Shown here in pieces: positions 9,210 through 20,314 of a DNA stretch of 24,263 nt; positions within the stretch are counted from its first letter, which is position 1; the number at the start of each line of letters is the position of its first letter. Under the pieces are notes generated by a model. The model had not been told where the DNA came from and searched no databases. It saw only the letters and a program-made list of their open reading frames with translations. The position numbers and the translations under genes are program-made. This DNA is from Mesotaenium endlicherianum (Eukaryota > Streptophyta > Zygnematophyceae > Zygnematales > Mesotaeniaceae): assembly GCA_009602735.1 (NCBI GenBank), contig WELA01010214.1:1-24263 (forward strand). The letters are read 5' to 3'.

Positions 9210-9214
9210 CCGTT
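9210..9214. repeat. Target-site duplication of element A, right copy
   Basis: CCGTT, identical to 2525-2529. Confidence 0.97.
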
Positions 9215-9385
9215 CGTGGATACACAACATATCGTGGGTATGTTGATTACATGTGGTCTAACCACCGTGTTAGTCTTTTCGAGCATCTCTTTAACAGGGA
9301 TTTGTACCGTGATCGATCAAGCGACCATTATTGCGGCCACTGCATAAATGCTAGCGTCGATTATATTTGCTGCCCTTATTTGTGA
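9215..9385 (+). pseudogene. Element C gag-like ORF, 3' part
   Basis: It continues the frame broken at 2529. It reads RGYTTYRGYVDYMWSNHRV onwards and ends at TGA 9383-9385. The tail has a Cys-rich cluster, HYCGHC followed nine residues later by CC, which may be a weak metal-binding site but is not a CCHC knuckle. The next in-frame codons include TAA (9386-9388) and TAG (9401-9403). Pol begins in the same frame straight after, so gag and pol may once have been one frame, or stop suppression may have joined them. Confidence 0.55.
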
Positions 9386-9403
9386 TAAATAGCTATTGTC
9401 TAG

Positions 9404-10616
9404 CTTTTGACGACACGACTCAGTGAGCAGGAAATTGTAGGAGTTTGCGCGCAAGCCCCAAGAATCCTTGTTCACTCAAGCATACCCGATATAAATATAC
9501 TTCGAAACGAATATATTTGTATGCCAGTGTTGAGCTTTGCTGAGTTCTTGGAACTCGAGTGCATCCATGATACCATGTTCTTGCACTTTCAGCCGCATGA
9601 TCCTAACCTTGCCAAGTGTTACGAACACTTATCTCGCTTACGGAAAATGCACAAGTGTCTTGCACCAATATATATTGCTGCATTCACACATATTCGCGCG
9701 TACTTTGACCCGATTACTCGGTTTCGCGCAAGGACAGCAATGCAAAATGGGATTTTGGTAAAGGACCTCCATGTTTCCCACATTCCTCTCAAGGCGAGGA
9801 CGTTGCTGGTGATGCATAATGCTTCTTTGGGATTAAGTATGACATTTGAAACGAAAGTTTGAGGTAAATCATGCTTTACAGTCATTGATTCAGGCGCGTT
9901 AGTAAGCTTCATTAGTGCACGTTTTGCACAAGGGATGAAGTCGTTTCCAATACTCAAGGACGAGACTCTTCGCCTTGGCGATAGCTCGTTAGCTTGCATT
10001 ACTGGAATGCTTAAATTGTCGCTCAGCGTGCAGTCCTTCCATGGGCGTGTACAATTCTACGTAACTGAATTGCCGTATGGAATCGACGCAGTTTTGGGTA
10101 ATGATTGGCTTACGCAAACAAGTGCATTGCTTGACTTCAGTCAAAAGACATACATTGTACGCAAGGGGACCAGGAAGATTTCTCTTCAGTCCCTTAAGCC
10201 CGATATGGCCTTGGAAAGTCCTTCGAAGACTCTTCTATTGTCCATAAAGCAAGCGCGACGTTTGGCAAAGCACGGTCAAAATGTTTTCTTTGGATTACTG
10301 AGACCCGATTCCCCAGCAACTTCAATTACGCTCTTTACGCAAGAACCGATGTTGGACATTAGTGGTCATGAAGAAACACTCACAGTCGACCTCTTTGCTC
10401 TTTTGCAAAAGTACAAGTCAGTGTTTTCAACTGAAATACTAGCCGGGCTTCCGCCAGATAGGGGTATTGGACATACCATCCCTCTCGTTCCCGATTCTCA
10501 ACCGACTTGGCGACCGATTTATCGCCTAAGCCCGTTGGAAATGACCAAGATGAAAGATCAAATTAGCGACTTGCTGAAGAAAGGTTGGATTGAGCCGAGC
10601 TCTTCTCCATTCGGGG
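9404..10616 (+). pseudogene. Element C pol, first part: unknown N-terminal region, protease, start of RT
   Basis: The frame opens after TAG 9401-9403. About 150 residues of pre-protease sequence (LSEQEIVGVCAQAPRILVHS onwards) match nothing I know. A TGA at 9860-9862 breaks the frame. Aspartic protease follows, with VIDSGA at about 9884-9898 and later VLGNDWL. The RT N-terminus follows (PIYRLSPLEMTKMKDQI, WIEPSSSPFG), cut at 10616 by element B. The frame continues without loss at 17303, where the next residues give [11 protein letters not shown]. No CCHC knuckle is seen before the protease. Apart from the one stop, the segment is open throughout. Confidence 0.85.
10612..10616. repeat. Target-site duplication of element B, left copy
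   Basis: CGGGG directly precedes B and recurs at 17298-17302 after it. Removing B and one copy restores the RT frame of C. Confidence 0.97.
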
Positions 10617-11120
10617 TGTAGTGAAACAGATAGATAAAGTACTTAGTAAAACACAATACTTTATCTATTCAAGACAAGGATCTTTGAACACAAGTGGTAG
10701 CTTCTTGAAAGAGAGATGGCTTCTTGAAAGTTAATATATTTTTGGATTTTGGCAAGTACAAGAGTGATTCTGAAATCTCTTTCTATGTTCTAGCTCTTGT
10801 TTATATACTTGCTACATAAGTAATTTCTAGGAAAGTGTATGTTGATGTGTTTGGCACCCAACACATCCCAAAACTTGCCACCTCTTTCTAGAATAATGTA
10901 CACATGTCCTTTTGACCTAAAAATGGCACATTTGACTTTTGCCACATGGAGTTCTTCTAGGTCTTTCCTCTAACTTCGAAAATGTCTTGGAAGGTTCAAA
11001 GGACATGAACCAAGTTACTAGAGTACCTATTCACACTTGACTCCACACAATACTACTCCAAATATATTTGAAAACATTAAAATATATGCAAACTAATATA
11101 TAATAACTCAAATCACTACA
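10617..11120 (-). repeat. 3' LTR of element B (504 bp)
   Basis: Same family as the A LTR, inverted. One extra T in the GATGTGTT stem region explains 504 rather than 503 bp and disrupts that hairpin. Confidence 0.96.
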
Positions 11121-11889
11121 TCACCCTCCCGATAGAAAAAGCGACGTCTCGGCGCGTCAAGGCAGGTCTTACACATGTGGAGCAAACTAGTCAACAGTTT
11201 CAAGTCAGATGCCACACATGTGAAGAGGACTAGTCAAAGGCGCCAAGTCAGGTGCTACACATGTAAGGTAGACTAGGCAAGGTCGTAGGTGGTGTGACCT
11301 TATTGGCTAACCTACTCCTTAATGATAAAGAAAATTGTACAAGTTGGCCCAGAATCTGCCACGAATTCAAAAATTCATAGCGGCCACAGAACTGCTCCAA
11401 ATCTGAAAATTCGAGTGCCAGACGGACCGCGTCGGAGAACTCTACCGGGTCACCAAATTTGAAAGCATTCTAAATTCTGAAGTGTCGTTGAGAGCTGAGA
11501 GAGTAGGCACTCCTCCAAATCTGTGCAGAAACTTCTGAAAATCATAAGTCCTTCTATACTTCTCCAAATTCTGCAAAGTAAGTCTCAAAATGGGCGCTGT
11601 AAGATGTTGTACCAGAGTCTTGAGTTTCAAAGCATTCCAAGTTCAGGGGAGGGCACAATGTCAGATGGCATATTCTGCCTTAACAATGCCAGCAGCCTGA
11701 CCCCCTTCGACTTAGCGCATCATATCTCTCTCACCAGTGCTTCAAATTGAGCAAACTTGGACTCTAAATGACCAACTACTCATGGACTACAGCCAGGTAA
11801 ATTTTCAGAATTTATTATGCAGAGACCTATCACCAGTACCAGTTTTAGTTTTCTGTCCAGAAACTGCAAGAAGAGAAGAGTGTCTAATG
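11121..11889 (-). other. Element B 3' non-coding region with PPT and 43-bp repeats
   Basis: Counterpart of 7938-8706. The PPT is GGGAGGGTGA (11121-11130, minus). The three 43-bp units lie at 11148-11276. No gene is seen. It differs from A at scattered bases. Confidence 0.6.
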
Positions 11890-14800
11890 TCAATTTTTCC
11901 TCTTTCTTGTTCTTGCAGGCTGCCTCCAAGGGGTCTTCTGCTGCTTCTTGATGGTGGCAGGCTGCCTCCCTGAAGTCTTCGGGCTTCTAGTAGAGAGACT
12001 TGGGGCTGGTCCAAGATGGGGGTTGGCGGCATGGAAGCGCTTCAACTTTCTCTGAACTTTGTCAAGGTAGTGCGCCGCCACCCAACTATTCTCCGAATCT
12101 GGATATCCTTTCCACTTGATCAAGTATTGCTGCTGTCTCCTGAAATTTCTCATAGCCACTATGTCTTCCACTTCGTACTCCAAATGATCATCCACTATTG
12201 TTGGGGCTGGTGGGGTTGTCACACGTCCTGGGAACTTGTTGTCGGGTTGCACATATGGCTTGAAGAGGGAAGCGTGGAATACGGGGTCGATGTGCATAGT
12301 CTGGGGAAGTTCTAGCTTGAAAGCAACGGGGTTGACTTGCTGGATAATCTTGAAGGGTCCCAAATACTTGGGAGAGAACTTGCTGCCGGCAGGCCTGTTG
12401 TTCAGGGAAATGTTCTTGGATGATAGTAACACGTTGTCACCCACTCTGTACGTAATTTCTCTTCTGGATCTGTTCGCCACTCTTGCTTGAGCATCTTGCG
12501 CGTGTTGTAGAGCTTTCTTCGCTGCTGTAAGGGCTGCTTCTAATGTCTCCATAAAATCTGTGGCTGCAGGTACTTCATCATGGCCAGCCGTGAAGCTCAG
12601 TGGCGTGGTCGGATGGAAGCCATAGTTGAGGAAGAATGGGGACTCTTGGGTAGAGGCCTGCGTAGTGTTGTTGTAGGCAAACTCGAGGGGGGTCAAGTAC
12701 ATGTCCCAGTCTTGCTCGAGGGTAGACACGTAGGCCTTTAGAGAGGTCTTTAGGGTACGATTCATACGCTCGGTTTGCCCATCTGATTGTGGGTGGTAGG
12801 CAGTAGACATATCCAGCGATGTACCCAAGTTCTTGAAGAGATTTTTCCAGAAATGGCTTGTGAATCTTGGATCTCTATCTGACACAATTCTTGATGGTAG
12901 TCCATGGAGTCGGAAGATGTTGTCAAAGATGAGTCTTGCAAGTTGTGGTGCTGTAGCCTTAGTCGTCGTGGGAATAAAATGAGCCATCTTGGTAAGTCTG
13001 TCCACCACCGTGAGTATTGCATTATGGCCTCGAGGTGTCACGGGCAAGTCCACGATAAGGTCCATTGAGATGTCCGTCCATTGTCTTTCGGGGATTGGTA
13101 GTGGTTGGAGGAGTCCTCCCGCCTTTTGCGATGATGGCTTGATTCTTTGGCATGTGTCACAGCTCCTGCAGTACTCCTTGACTTGCTTAGACATGCCTGG
13201 CCAACAATAAGTCCTAGCTAGAACGCCCGTGGTCCTTAGGATTCCAAAGTGTCCTCCAAGAGGGTTGTCGTGTGCTTCTCGTAGAAGCAAGAGCCGGAGG
13301 TCTAAGTCATTAGGAACACATCTCTGGCCCGTATCTTGCCTCACCCAATAATTGCCTTCTTGCTTCTTGCATGGGTCCAAGGCTGCTTCTCCGTTCTTGT
13401 AGTAAGGGTCTCTTTCATAGGCGGCTGAAAATCGAGCTTCCAGATCTGTCTTCAGGGATACCATCACTGCATTTAATTGCAGTCTTGAGAGGGGGTCAGC
13501 CGGGTTTGTCTTGCCGGGCTGGTACTGAATCGTGATGTTGTATTGTTGCAAGTATCCGCTCCATCTTGCTTGTCTCCTTGAGAGATACGGCTGCGTTTGG
13601 AGGTGCTTTAACGCCTCGTGGTCCGTGGTGACCAGTACTTTGCGTCCTTCAACGTAGCAGCGCCAAACCTTCAAGGCATGTACAATCGCCAATGCCTCTC
13701 GCTCCGTGGTTGTATAATTTTGCTCGGCTGGATTTAGCTTCCTTGACTCGTAGGCGATGGGCTGCAGTCCCTTGCCTTGGTCTTGAAGCAGGATTGCTCC
13801 TATTGCATAGGAAGATGCATCGGTGATGACGTGGAAGGGCCAATCTGGGTTTGGACTTGGGAGTGTGAGCACCGGGGATGTGGTCAATCTTCGCTTTAAC
13901 TCTTGAAATGCCTCTTCCTCTTTCTCGGTCCATGTATATAGCCTGTCCTTCTTGAGTAGATCTGTCAGGGGGGCTGCTATGTGCGAGAAGCCTTGGATGA
14001 ATTTTCTGTACCAATTGGCAAATCCCAAGAATGACTGGAGTTCTTTCTTGGTCGTGGGGGTTGGCCATTCCTCCACCACCGTGGTCTTCTTGGGGTCCAT
14101 CTTGATGCCATCAGCAGTCACGTGGAGACCTAGGAACTCCACTTCTTGTTTGGCAAACTCGCACTTTGACTCCTTCGCAAATAGCTTGTTTTGCTTCAAT
14201 ACTTCAAGGACTTCTTTCAAGTGTCTCGCATGCTCTTCAAGGGTCTTGCTGTAGATAAGGATGTCATCGATGAATACCACCACAAATCTGTCCAACATGG
14301 GCTGAAATATGGTGTTCATCATAGTCATGAAAGTTGCTGGCGCGTTGGTGAGTCCAAATGGCAGGACCATGAACTCAAAATGTCCATATCTTGTCCTGAA
14401 TGCCGTCTTCTCTATGTCCGGTTCTGCGATGCGAATCTGGTGGTAGCCGCTCCGTAAGTCAATCTTCGTGAAGTACTTGGCTCCAACCAGCCGGTCCATG
14501 AGCTCATCCATGCGCGGCAGCGGGTATCGATTCTTGATGGTGATCTTGTTGAGGGCGCGATAGTCCACACACATCCTCAAGGTACCATCTTTCTTCTTGA
14601 CAAATAGCACCGGGGCTCCAAATGGCGACTTGCTAGGTCGAATGAAGCCATGCTCCAGTAGCTCCTTGATTTGCTTCTTGACTTCGTCTAGCTCCGTGTA
14701 TGACATTTTGAACGTAGGCCGAGAGATGGGCTTGCTTCCGGGCTCCAACTCTATCTTGTGGTCTACGAATCTTTTGGGGGGTAGGCCCTTGGGCAATTCC

Positions 14801-15555
14801 GGGGAGAACACTTCTTTGTAGTCCTCTAAGACTTCTTGTATCTCCTTGGGAACGGGGCTGCCTTCTTGACTCTCGATGTCTTTCTTGATGTCTTTTGGCG
14901 TGATCAAGGCCAAAAGAAGCTCGTGTCCCTTCCTCACAAGTCTCTTGAGTTGGAGGGCGGACAATAGTATCTCGTGTGCCGGCTTCTGGATGTCTTGGGT
15001 CTGGATATTCTGGATTGCGCGCAAAATACAGATTCTTGAAGTGATGTCATTCTTGATCTTGATAGTACCGGTCCTCCAATCAACTTGGGGGTTGTGCTTG
15101 GTCAACCAAGGCGTCCCTAGGATGACGTCGTACTTGCCCAATTGCATGGGGGAGAACACTACTCTATCCTTGAAGGACTTGATAGAGAGTGCCAAGGGGT
15201 ACGTCTTCTTGGAAGGGGTAGTATAGGAGAATCCATCGGGCATCATAATCTCCTCGTCGTGGTCAAGAGTTCGCATAGTAATACCGTGCTTGGTGGCAAA
15301 ATCTGCAGCAATGAAGTTGCCTTGAGCTCCGCTATCCACCAAGATGTGGACCTTCTCTCCTCCAAGGTAACCTCTCAAACTCATTGGGGCTGGAACGTCG
15401 TCTTCAACGGGGGTCTCCACCTCACTTGGCGTGTTGCCTTCTCGTGAAGTGGGTCTTGGGGTGGTAGGCTCCTGGCCTACCGGCGCTGTCCGTTTTTTGA
15501 CAACTTTTTGGGGCATGAAAGTGCACGATGGCCCTTTTCCTTGCAATAAAAGCAT
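11890..15555 (-). CDS. pol: Element B Pol polyprotein: PR-RT-RNaseH-IN-chromodomain
   Basis: This is the sister of the element A Pol with the same domains and the same 1,221-codon frame, reached by -1 frameshift at 15492-15498 (minus strand heptamer). All catalytic residues listed for A are present: DSGA, FIDD, the RNase H acidic residues, HHCC, the integrase D-D-E and the chromodomain. By eye only two residues differ from A: position 243 is Leu instead of Phe (before the RT) and position 486 is Met instead of Ile (after the RT palm). There is no stop or frameshift, so this copy also looks coding-competent. Confidence 0.96.
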   Translation of the reverse strand: MLLLQGKGPSCTFMPQKVVKKRTAPVGQEPTTPRPTSREGNTPSEVETPVEDDVPAPMSLRGYLGGEKVHILVDSGAQGNFIAADFATKHGITMRTLDHDEEIMMPDGFSYTTPSKKTYPLALSIKSFKDRVVFSPMQLGKYDVILGTPWLTKHNPQVDWRTGTIKIKNDITSRICILRAIQNIQTQDIQKPAHEILLSALQLKRLVRKGHELLLALITPKDIKKDIESQEGSPVPKEIQEVLEDYKEVFSPELPKGLPPKRFVDHKIELEPGSKPISRPTFKMSYTELDEVKKQIKELLEHGFIRPSKSPFGAPVLFVKKKDGTLRMCVDYRALNKITIKNRYPLPRMDELMDRLVGAKYFTKIDLRSGYHQIRIAEPDIEKTAFRTRYGHFEFMVLPFGLTNAPATFMTMMNTIFQPMLDRFVVVFIDDILIYSKTLEEHARHLKEVLEVLKQNKLFAKESKCEFAKQEVEFLGLHVTADGIKMDPKKTTVVEEWPTPTTKKELQSFLGFANWYRKFIQGFSHIAAPLTDLLKKDRLYTWTEKEEEAFQELKRRLTTSPVLTLPSPNPDWPFHVITDASSYAIGAILLQDQGKGLQPIAYESRKLNPAEQNYTTTEREALAIVHALKVWRCYVEGRKVLVTTDHEALKHLQTQPYLSRRQARWSGYLQQYNITIQYQPGKTNPADPLSRLQLNAVMVSLKTDLEARFSAAYERDPYYKNGEAALDPCKKQEGNYWVRQDTGQRCVPNDLDLRLLLLREAHDNPLGGHFGILRTTGVLARTYCWPGMSKQVKEYCRSCDTCQRIKPSSQKAGGLLQPLPIPERQWTDISMDLIVDLPVTPRGHNAILTVVDRLTKMAHFIPTTTKATAPQLARLIFDNIFRLHGLPSRIVSDRDPRFTSHFWKNLFKNLGTSLDMSTAYHPQSDGQTERMNRTLKTSLKAYVSTLEQDWDMYLTPLEFAYNNTTQASTQESPFFLNYGFHPTTPLSFTAGHDEVPAATDFMETLEAALTAAKKALQHAQDAQARVANRSRREITYRVGDNVLLSSKNISLNNRPAGSKFSPKYLGPFKIIQQVNPVAFKLELPQTMHIDPVFHASLFKPYVQPDNKFPGRVTTPPAPTIVDDHLEYEVEDIVAMRNFRRQQQYLIKWKGYPDSENSWVAAHYLDKVQRKLKRFHAANPHLGPAPSLSTRSPKTSGRQPATIKKQQKTPWRQPARTRKRKN
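15463..15498 (-). promoter_or_regulatory. -1 frameshift signal of element B
   Basis: The minus-strand heptamer A AAA AAC is at 15492-15498. The stem arms are at 15475-15481 and 15463-15469 around a 5-nt loop, the same as in A. Confidence 0.87.
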
Positions 15556-16757
15556 AGTCCAGCCGTCATGAGAGCTTCTTTTTCAGCCGGGGAGAGTCTT
15601 GCTTTCACTCCTTGCTGGTTTCTTGCATCATAAGTGTCATTGGAGGGTCTTCCACTCTTCCGGGCAGCCGCGGGGTCCCTTTTAATAACTCCGATTTCCA
15701 TGGGTGTGGGTCCAGATTCGGATGTGGAAGGGGCTGCGTACACCCGCGTCGTCGGTACCCGTGAAGATGAAGGCACGGAGTGCTTGAAATCCAAGGTATC
15801 CACCTTTTGGGCCACTTCAATGATCTTTGAGAAGTCCGTCAAGTCGCGTAACTCCACTTCCTTTGCCACCTTGGGTTTGAGGCCAAAGATGTAGCGGTCA
15901 ATCTTCTCCTCGAGAGACATGTTGGGGATCTCAAGAGTGAGGGCGTGAAATCTGGATGTATACTCTTGAACGGACGTCGTTTGCTTGAGATGGTGGAGCT
16001 TTCCTCGGGCAATCTTCTCCGCATTGATGGGCATGAATTGCTTCTTGAGGGCCTCACGAAAATCTGCCCATCTTGCATATGATGGTGGGGGCTCTTGGCC
16101 GAGCATGGGGTGCGCCATAGCTTGATATATAGCCGCTTGATAGTTACGCCACCATGATGTTGCTGCTCCTCTAAGTAAGGTAACGGCAAAGGGAACGTAG
16201 TCCTCCTCGGGTACTTCAAGGAATGCGAGGTACGTCTCCACTTGGTAGAGCCATAAATTCAGGTTGGCACCTTTCCCGGGGTTGAAAGTGTCGGGTTTGC
16301 CGGGCTTGATGAGTTTCCTTGCTCTCGTTGGCTCTTGTGGAGGCGCTTGAGCCGGGGCTGGATTTTGAGCATTGCTCGCAATAGGGGCAACCATGGCAGC
16401 CATAGCTTCTCTTGACGCTTGCACGGTTGCTTCATAGGTGGCCAAGCCCACTTGGTTGTGGACGGTCATTAGGAAGGCTGCCCACTCATTTGCGGGAACT
16501 CCTTGTGGTGGGGTCAACTTTGCTATAGCGGCTGCCACGGGATTTGACGGTGCTCCTCCTTGTGGTGCTTCTTGTTGTTGCAGATTTCCTTGAGTAGGCT
16601 CTCCCATCGACGCTGGAGGAGGGTGTGCTCCTCCTTGTGGTGCTTCTTGTTGTTGCAGGTTTTCTTGAGTGGGCTCTCCCATCGGCGCTGGAGGAGGGTG
16701 TCTTGGAGAGGAAGGGCTTCCTTCGAAAGCTTGCTGTTGGTCTTGAGGATCGGCCAT
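15477..16757 (-). CDS. gag: Element B Gag polyprotein (426 aa)
   Basis: Same protein as the Gag of element A: Pro/Gln-rich N-terminus with the 25-residue duplication, central capsid-like domain and C-terminal CCHC knuckle ([14 protein letters not shown]). The few nucleotide differences I noticed are silent in this frame. The start ATG lies 25 bases after the PBS, and the stop sits inside the frameshift stem-loop. Confidence 0.95.
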   Translation of the reverse strand: MADPQDQQQAFEGSPSSPRHPPPAPMGEPTQENLQQQEAPQGGAHPPPASMGEPTQGNLQQQEAPQGGAPSNPVAAAIAKLTPPQGVPANEWAAFLMTVHNQVGLATYEATVQASREAMAAMVAPIASNAQNPAPAQAPPQEPTRARKLIKPGKPDTFNPGKGANLNLWLYQVETYLAFLEVPEEDYVPFAVTLLRGAATSWWRNYQAAIYQAMAHPMLGQEPPPSYARWADFREALKKQFMPINAEKIARGKLHHLKQTTSVQEYTSRFHALTLEIPNMSLEEKIDRYIFGLKPKVAKEVELRDLTDFSKIIEVAQKVDTLDFKHSVPSSSRVPTTRVYAAPSTSESGPTPMEIGVIKRDPAAARKSGRPSNDTYDARNQQGVKARLSPAEKEALMTAGLCFYCKEKGHRALSCPKKLSKNGQRR

Positions 16758-16781
16758 CTTCTTGTGCTACCAAAGTGCCTA

Positions 16782-16793
16782 GCTCCGATACCA
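16782..16793 (-). other. Primer-binding site of element B
   Basis: Minus strand TGGTATCGGAGC, one base from the LTR, the same as in A. Confidence 0.88.
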
Positions 16794-16794
16794 C

Positions 16795-17297
16795 TGTAGT
16801 GAAACAGATAGATAAAGTACTTAGTAAAACAGAATACTTTATCTATTCAAGACAAGGATCTTTGAACACAAGTGGTAGCTTCTTGAAAGAGAGATGGCTT
16901 CTTGAAAGTTAATATATTTCTGGATTTTGGCAAGTACAAGAGTGATTCTGGAATGTCTTTCTATGTTCTAGCTCTTGTTTATATACTTGCTACATAAGTA
17001 ATTTCTAGGAAAGTGTATGTTGATGTGTTGGCACCCAACACATCCCAAAACTTGCCACCTCTTTCTAGAATAATGTACACATGTCCTTTTGACCTAAAAA
17101 TGGCACATTTGACTTTTGCCACATGGAGTTCTTCTAGGTCTTTCCTCTAACTTCGAAAATGTCTTGGAAGGTTCAAAGGACATGAACCAAGTTACTAGAG
17201 TACCTATTCACACTTGACTCCACACAATACTACTCCAAATATATTTAAAAACATTAAAATATATGCAAACTAATATATAATAACTCAAATCACTACA
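16795..17297 (-). repeat. 5' LTR of element B (503 bp)
   Basis: Inverted relative to A. TATA box at 16978-16985 (minus). About five substitutions from 10617-11120. Confidence 0.96.
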
Positions 17298-17302
17298 CGG
17301 GG
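17298..17302. repeat. Target-site duplication of element B, right copy
   Basis: CGGGG, identical to 10612-10616. Confidence 0.97.
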
Positions 17303-20173
17303 CCCCCATCCTCTTTGTCCAAAAGAAAGATGGGACGCTTAGAATGTGCATTGATTATCGTGCGCTGAACAACATAACGGTCAAGAACCGCTATTCGTTG
17401 CCTCGCATTGATAATTTGTTTGATTCGCTGCAGGGGGCATGCGTGTTCTCCTTGCTTGATTTAGCCCAAGGCTATCATTAGATTCGAATCACACCAGAGG
17501 AGGATGTCCCCAGAACAGCGTTTCGAACGCCTATTGGGCATTTCCAATACAAAGTCCTAAGTTTTGGACTTACCAATGCACCAGCGACATTCCAAAGTAC
17601 CATGAACAATTTGTTTAGACCTTACTTGGGGAAATTCGTCCAGGTTTACCTCGACGATATCCTCGTCTACTCAAAGAACAGGGACGAGCATTACAAGCAC
17701 CTCGAGTTGGGGTTGCAAATCCTTCGTGAGCAGCAGCTGTACGCTAAGCTCAAGAAATGTTCCTTCCTAAAGGATGAACTGTTGTACCTGGAACATATAG
17801 TAGGTTCGAAAGGGGTGCGCCCTGACCCAGCCAAGATAGCGTGTGTCGCTGACTGGCCTGTCCCAACCGATATACATACTGTACGTTCGTTCCTCGGGTT
17901 TGCTAACTACTTTAGTAAGTTTATGCAAGGTTATTCAGTGATGGTCGCGCCACTCACTGCTCTGACAAGGAAAGATAAGACGTTCATTTGGGATGAGAAT
18001 ACGCAACATGCGTTTGAGCGCATTAAGTATGCACTCACGAATGCGCCACATCTTTCATTAGCCGATCCCGACTTGCCTCACGAGGTCGTCGCCGATGCGT
18101 CTGGTGTTGGAATAGGGACTGTACTGCTGCAGGCAGGCCAGCCTATCATTTTTGAGAGTCGAAAGCTGACACCTGCCGAACAAAACTACTCAACGACAGA
18201 GCAGGAGCTCTGGGCAGTCATATACGCTTTGAAGTCTTGGCGATGTTATTTGGAAGGCTGCAAAGGTTTGACAGTGGTTACGGACCACTGCCCAAATACT
18301 TTCTTTCAAATTCAGCCAACGCTATCGAGGAGACAGACGAGATGGTCTGAGTTCTTGCAACGATTCCACTTTGAGTGGGCGTGTCGCCCAGGCCGCAACA
18401 ATGTTGTTGATCCTCTAAGTTGAATTCCTCACCACCACTTGATGTTGGGGACTGTTGCGAGCTTGCGAGAACGAAATGGTCAGGTTTCGAGGGCGGCCAC
18501 CCTTGATTCTGCTGTACCCCCCCAGACGTCTGACCGCAACCAGCCTAGTGACGCGGGCACACCCGATTTGGATAGCATGCATAACTCGGAAATACTTGAC
18601 CTGCATCAACTATTTCACGAGGGCTATCTCAAAGATCCGTTTTTCCTAGATCTCCAGGGTACTGGCTTGAACGGTGTAGCCGTAACGATGGACAGTATGG
18701 ATAAAAGGAAAGAACACTCAAACTATTCGTTTGAGGACGGTTTTTGGTGGCACAATGGGCGCATTGCTGTCCCAGAAGGCCGAGTAAGACATGTGCTACT
18801 ACGAGAAGCGCATGACTCTCCTTACTCAGGTCATCATGGAATTACCAAAATCACACACTCTTTGCGCCGAGGGTACATTTGGCCGTCCCTTAAGGTTGGT
18901 GTTGCCGAGTACATCATCAACTGCGCAACATGTCAGAGGAATAAGCCGAGTAATACGTTGCTCGCTGGGAAGTTGCAACCATTGGAACTTGCATGTGCTC
19001 CTTGGGAAAGCATAAGCCTCGACTTTGTCGTTGAATTGCCTACCACCGATCGAGGACACAATGGGGTGCTAACGATCGTGGATCGTTTCACTAAGATGGT
19101 ACACTTTGTGGCCACTACCCCAGCACTTGATGCCGTCGAGACCGCACGTCTCTTCGTAGATCACGTGTTCAAGTTGCATGGCATGCCGAAAGAAATCATA
19201 AGTGATCGTGACAGTAGATTTACGAGCCACTTCTGGCAGGAAGTTTGTTCGCATTTCGACACGAAACTTAAGATGTCAACTAGCTTCCATCCTCAGATCG
19301 ATGGTCAGACAGAACGAATGAACCGCATTCTGCAACAGTTCCTTAGGCATTATGTGAATCCTCGCCAAGACGACTGGGATACCCTCCTTTCAGTCGCAGA
19401 GTTCGCAGTTAATAATGCTTATCAGGAAAGTGTTAAGGAAACTCCATCTTTCCTTAACTATGGGCGACATCCGCACACTCCTCTCACGCGCGTCGTTTAC
19501 GCTGAGGCGGGGCTGTCAACCATAAGAGTACCAAGTGCACGCCTATCTGTCCATTCTCTTCAAGAGGTGCACAAAAACGCGAAGCTGGCTTTAGCCGCTG
19601 CTCGAGATCGGCAGAAAAAGTTTGCTGACACGCACAGGACTGAGTTAAGTTTTCAAGTTGGCAATAAAGTATTTTTGCAAACTAAAAACCTCCAACTCAA
19701 GCACCCAGGAAAGCGCAAGCTCCTGCCTCGCTGGGTAGGCCCTTTTATCGTTATCGCAAAGGTTGGACCTGTTGCCATACCGACTGGATTTGCCTAAATC
19801 CATGGGGCGAACGCATCCTGTGTTCCATGTCAGTTTACTGAAGCTGTTTAGGCTCGATGGCCGCTATCAGCCATAAGCACCGGAATTGGAACTCGCCGAT
19901 GATGATAAGGCCTGGGATGTAGAGGAGGTCTTAGGACACCGCTACACTCGTCATAAACCTCCACGCGTGGAGCTTTTGATAAAGTGGCTAGATTACGATT
20001 GCAGTTGGAACTCGTACGAACCTCAGGACGAAATCCTACTTAATTGTAAGGACCTGGTCCAACAATATTGGTTATGATGGGCTGATGCTCAAAAGCTCTG
20101 CGCCGAGGCAAGTGTGCTACCAAGCGCTCTTCGTAAGCCATGGAACAAACGCAAAAGAGACGCGGCCAAGTAA
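17303..20173 (+). pseudogene. Element C pol, second part: RT, RNase H, integrase, chromodomain
   Basis: It resumes the RT frame cut at 10616. RT has [17 protein letters not shown] and the catalytic YLDD (17647-17658). RNase H has VADASG, TTEQEL and VTDH. Integrase has a zinc finger (REAHDSPYSGHHG, CATCQRNK), core SLDF, SDRDSRF and [10 protein letters not shown], and GPFIV. A chromodomain follows (about 19905-20045; LIKWLDYDCSWNSYEP), then a basic tail ending at TAA 20171-20173. Breaks are TAG 17479-17481 (where A has the Gln of YHQIRI), TGA 18421-18423 (where A has the Arg of DPLSR), an extra A at about 19777 that shifts the frame, TAA 19874-19876 and TGA 20075-20077. In the integrase, GQTER is preceded by Ile rather than the usual Ser. 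Not functional. Confidence 0.9.
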
Positions 20174-20314
20174 TCGCTCTTTTCCGTCACTGTGATGATG
20201 CATAGTCCAATGGCTCACCAGTGTTTTCCGCTAGTCAAGGCTAGTATCGACACATCTACGACTTAAAAGACGTACGCTTAACGAGGACGTTAAGTTCTTT
20301 GAAGGGGGGAGGAG
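20174..20314 (+). other. Element C 3' non-coding region and polypurine tract
   Basis: A short non-coding stretch ends in the PPT GAAGGGGGGAGGAG (20301-20314), directly next to the 3' LTR start. Confidence 0.75.

Larger units (their letters stand above)
10617..17297 (-). mobile_element. Element B: second copy of the A family, inverted, inside the RT of element C
   Basis: On the minus strand it has 5' LTR 16795-17297, PBS 16782-16793, gag 16757-15477, frameshift site, pol ending at 11890, PPT 11121-11130 and 3' LTR 10617-11120, with TSD CGGGG. Its LTRs differ at about five bases plus one extra T. Gag and Pol are intact; Pol differs from that of A at only two residues that I can see. Some LTR sites are shared within B but differ from A (for example GACATTTTCG in B, GGCATTTTCG in A), so A and B are separate insertions, not a local duplication. 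Confidence 0.97.

Noticed and set aside
9092..9286. Minus-strand frame of 64 codons crossing the 3' LTR end of A
   Set aside because: It reads through the LTR and TSD into element C; the LTR part recurs in every LTR copy.
11523..11973. Open frames of about 75-78 codons in the 3' non-coding regions of A and B, plus strand in B and minus in A
   Set aside because: They lie in element non-coding sequence, differ in start and content and lack any recognisable domain; their near-identity only reflects the element copies being near-identical.
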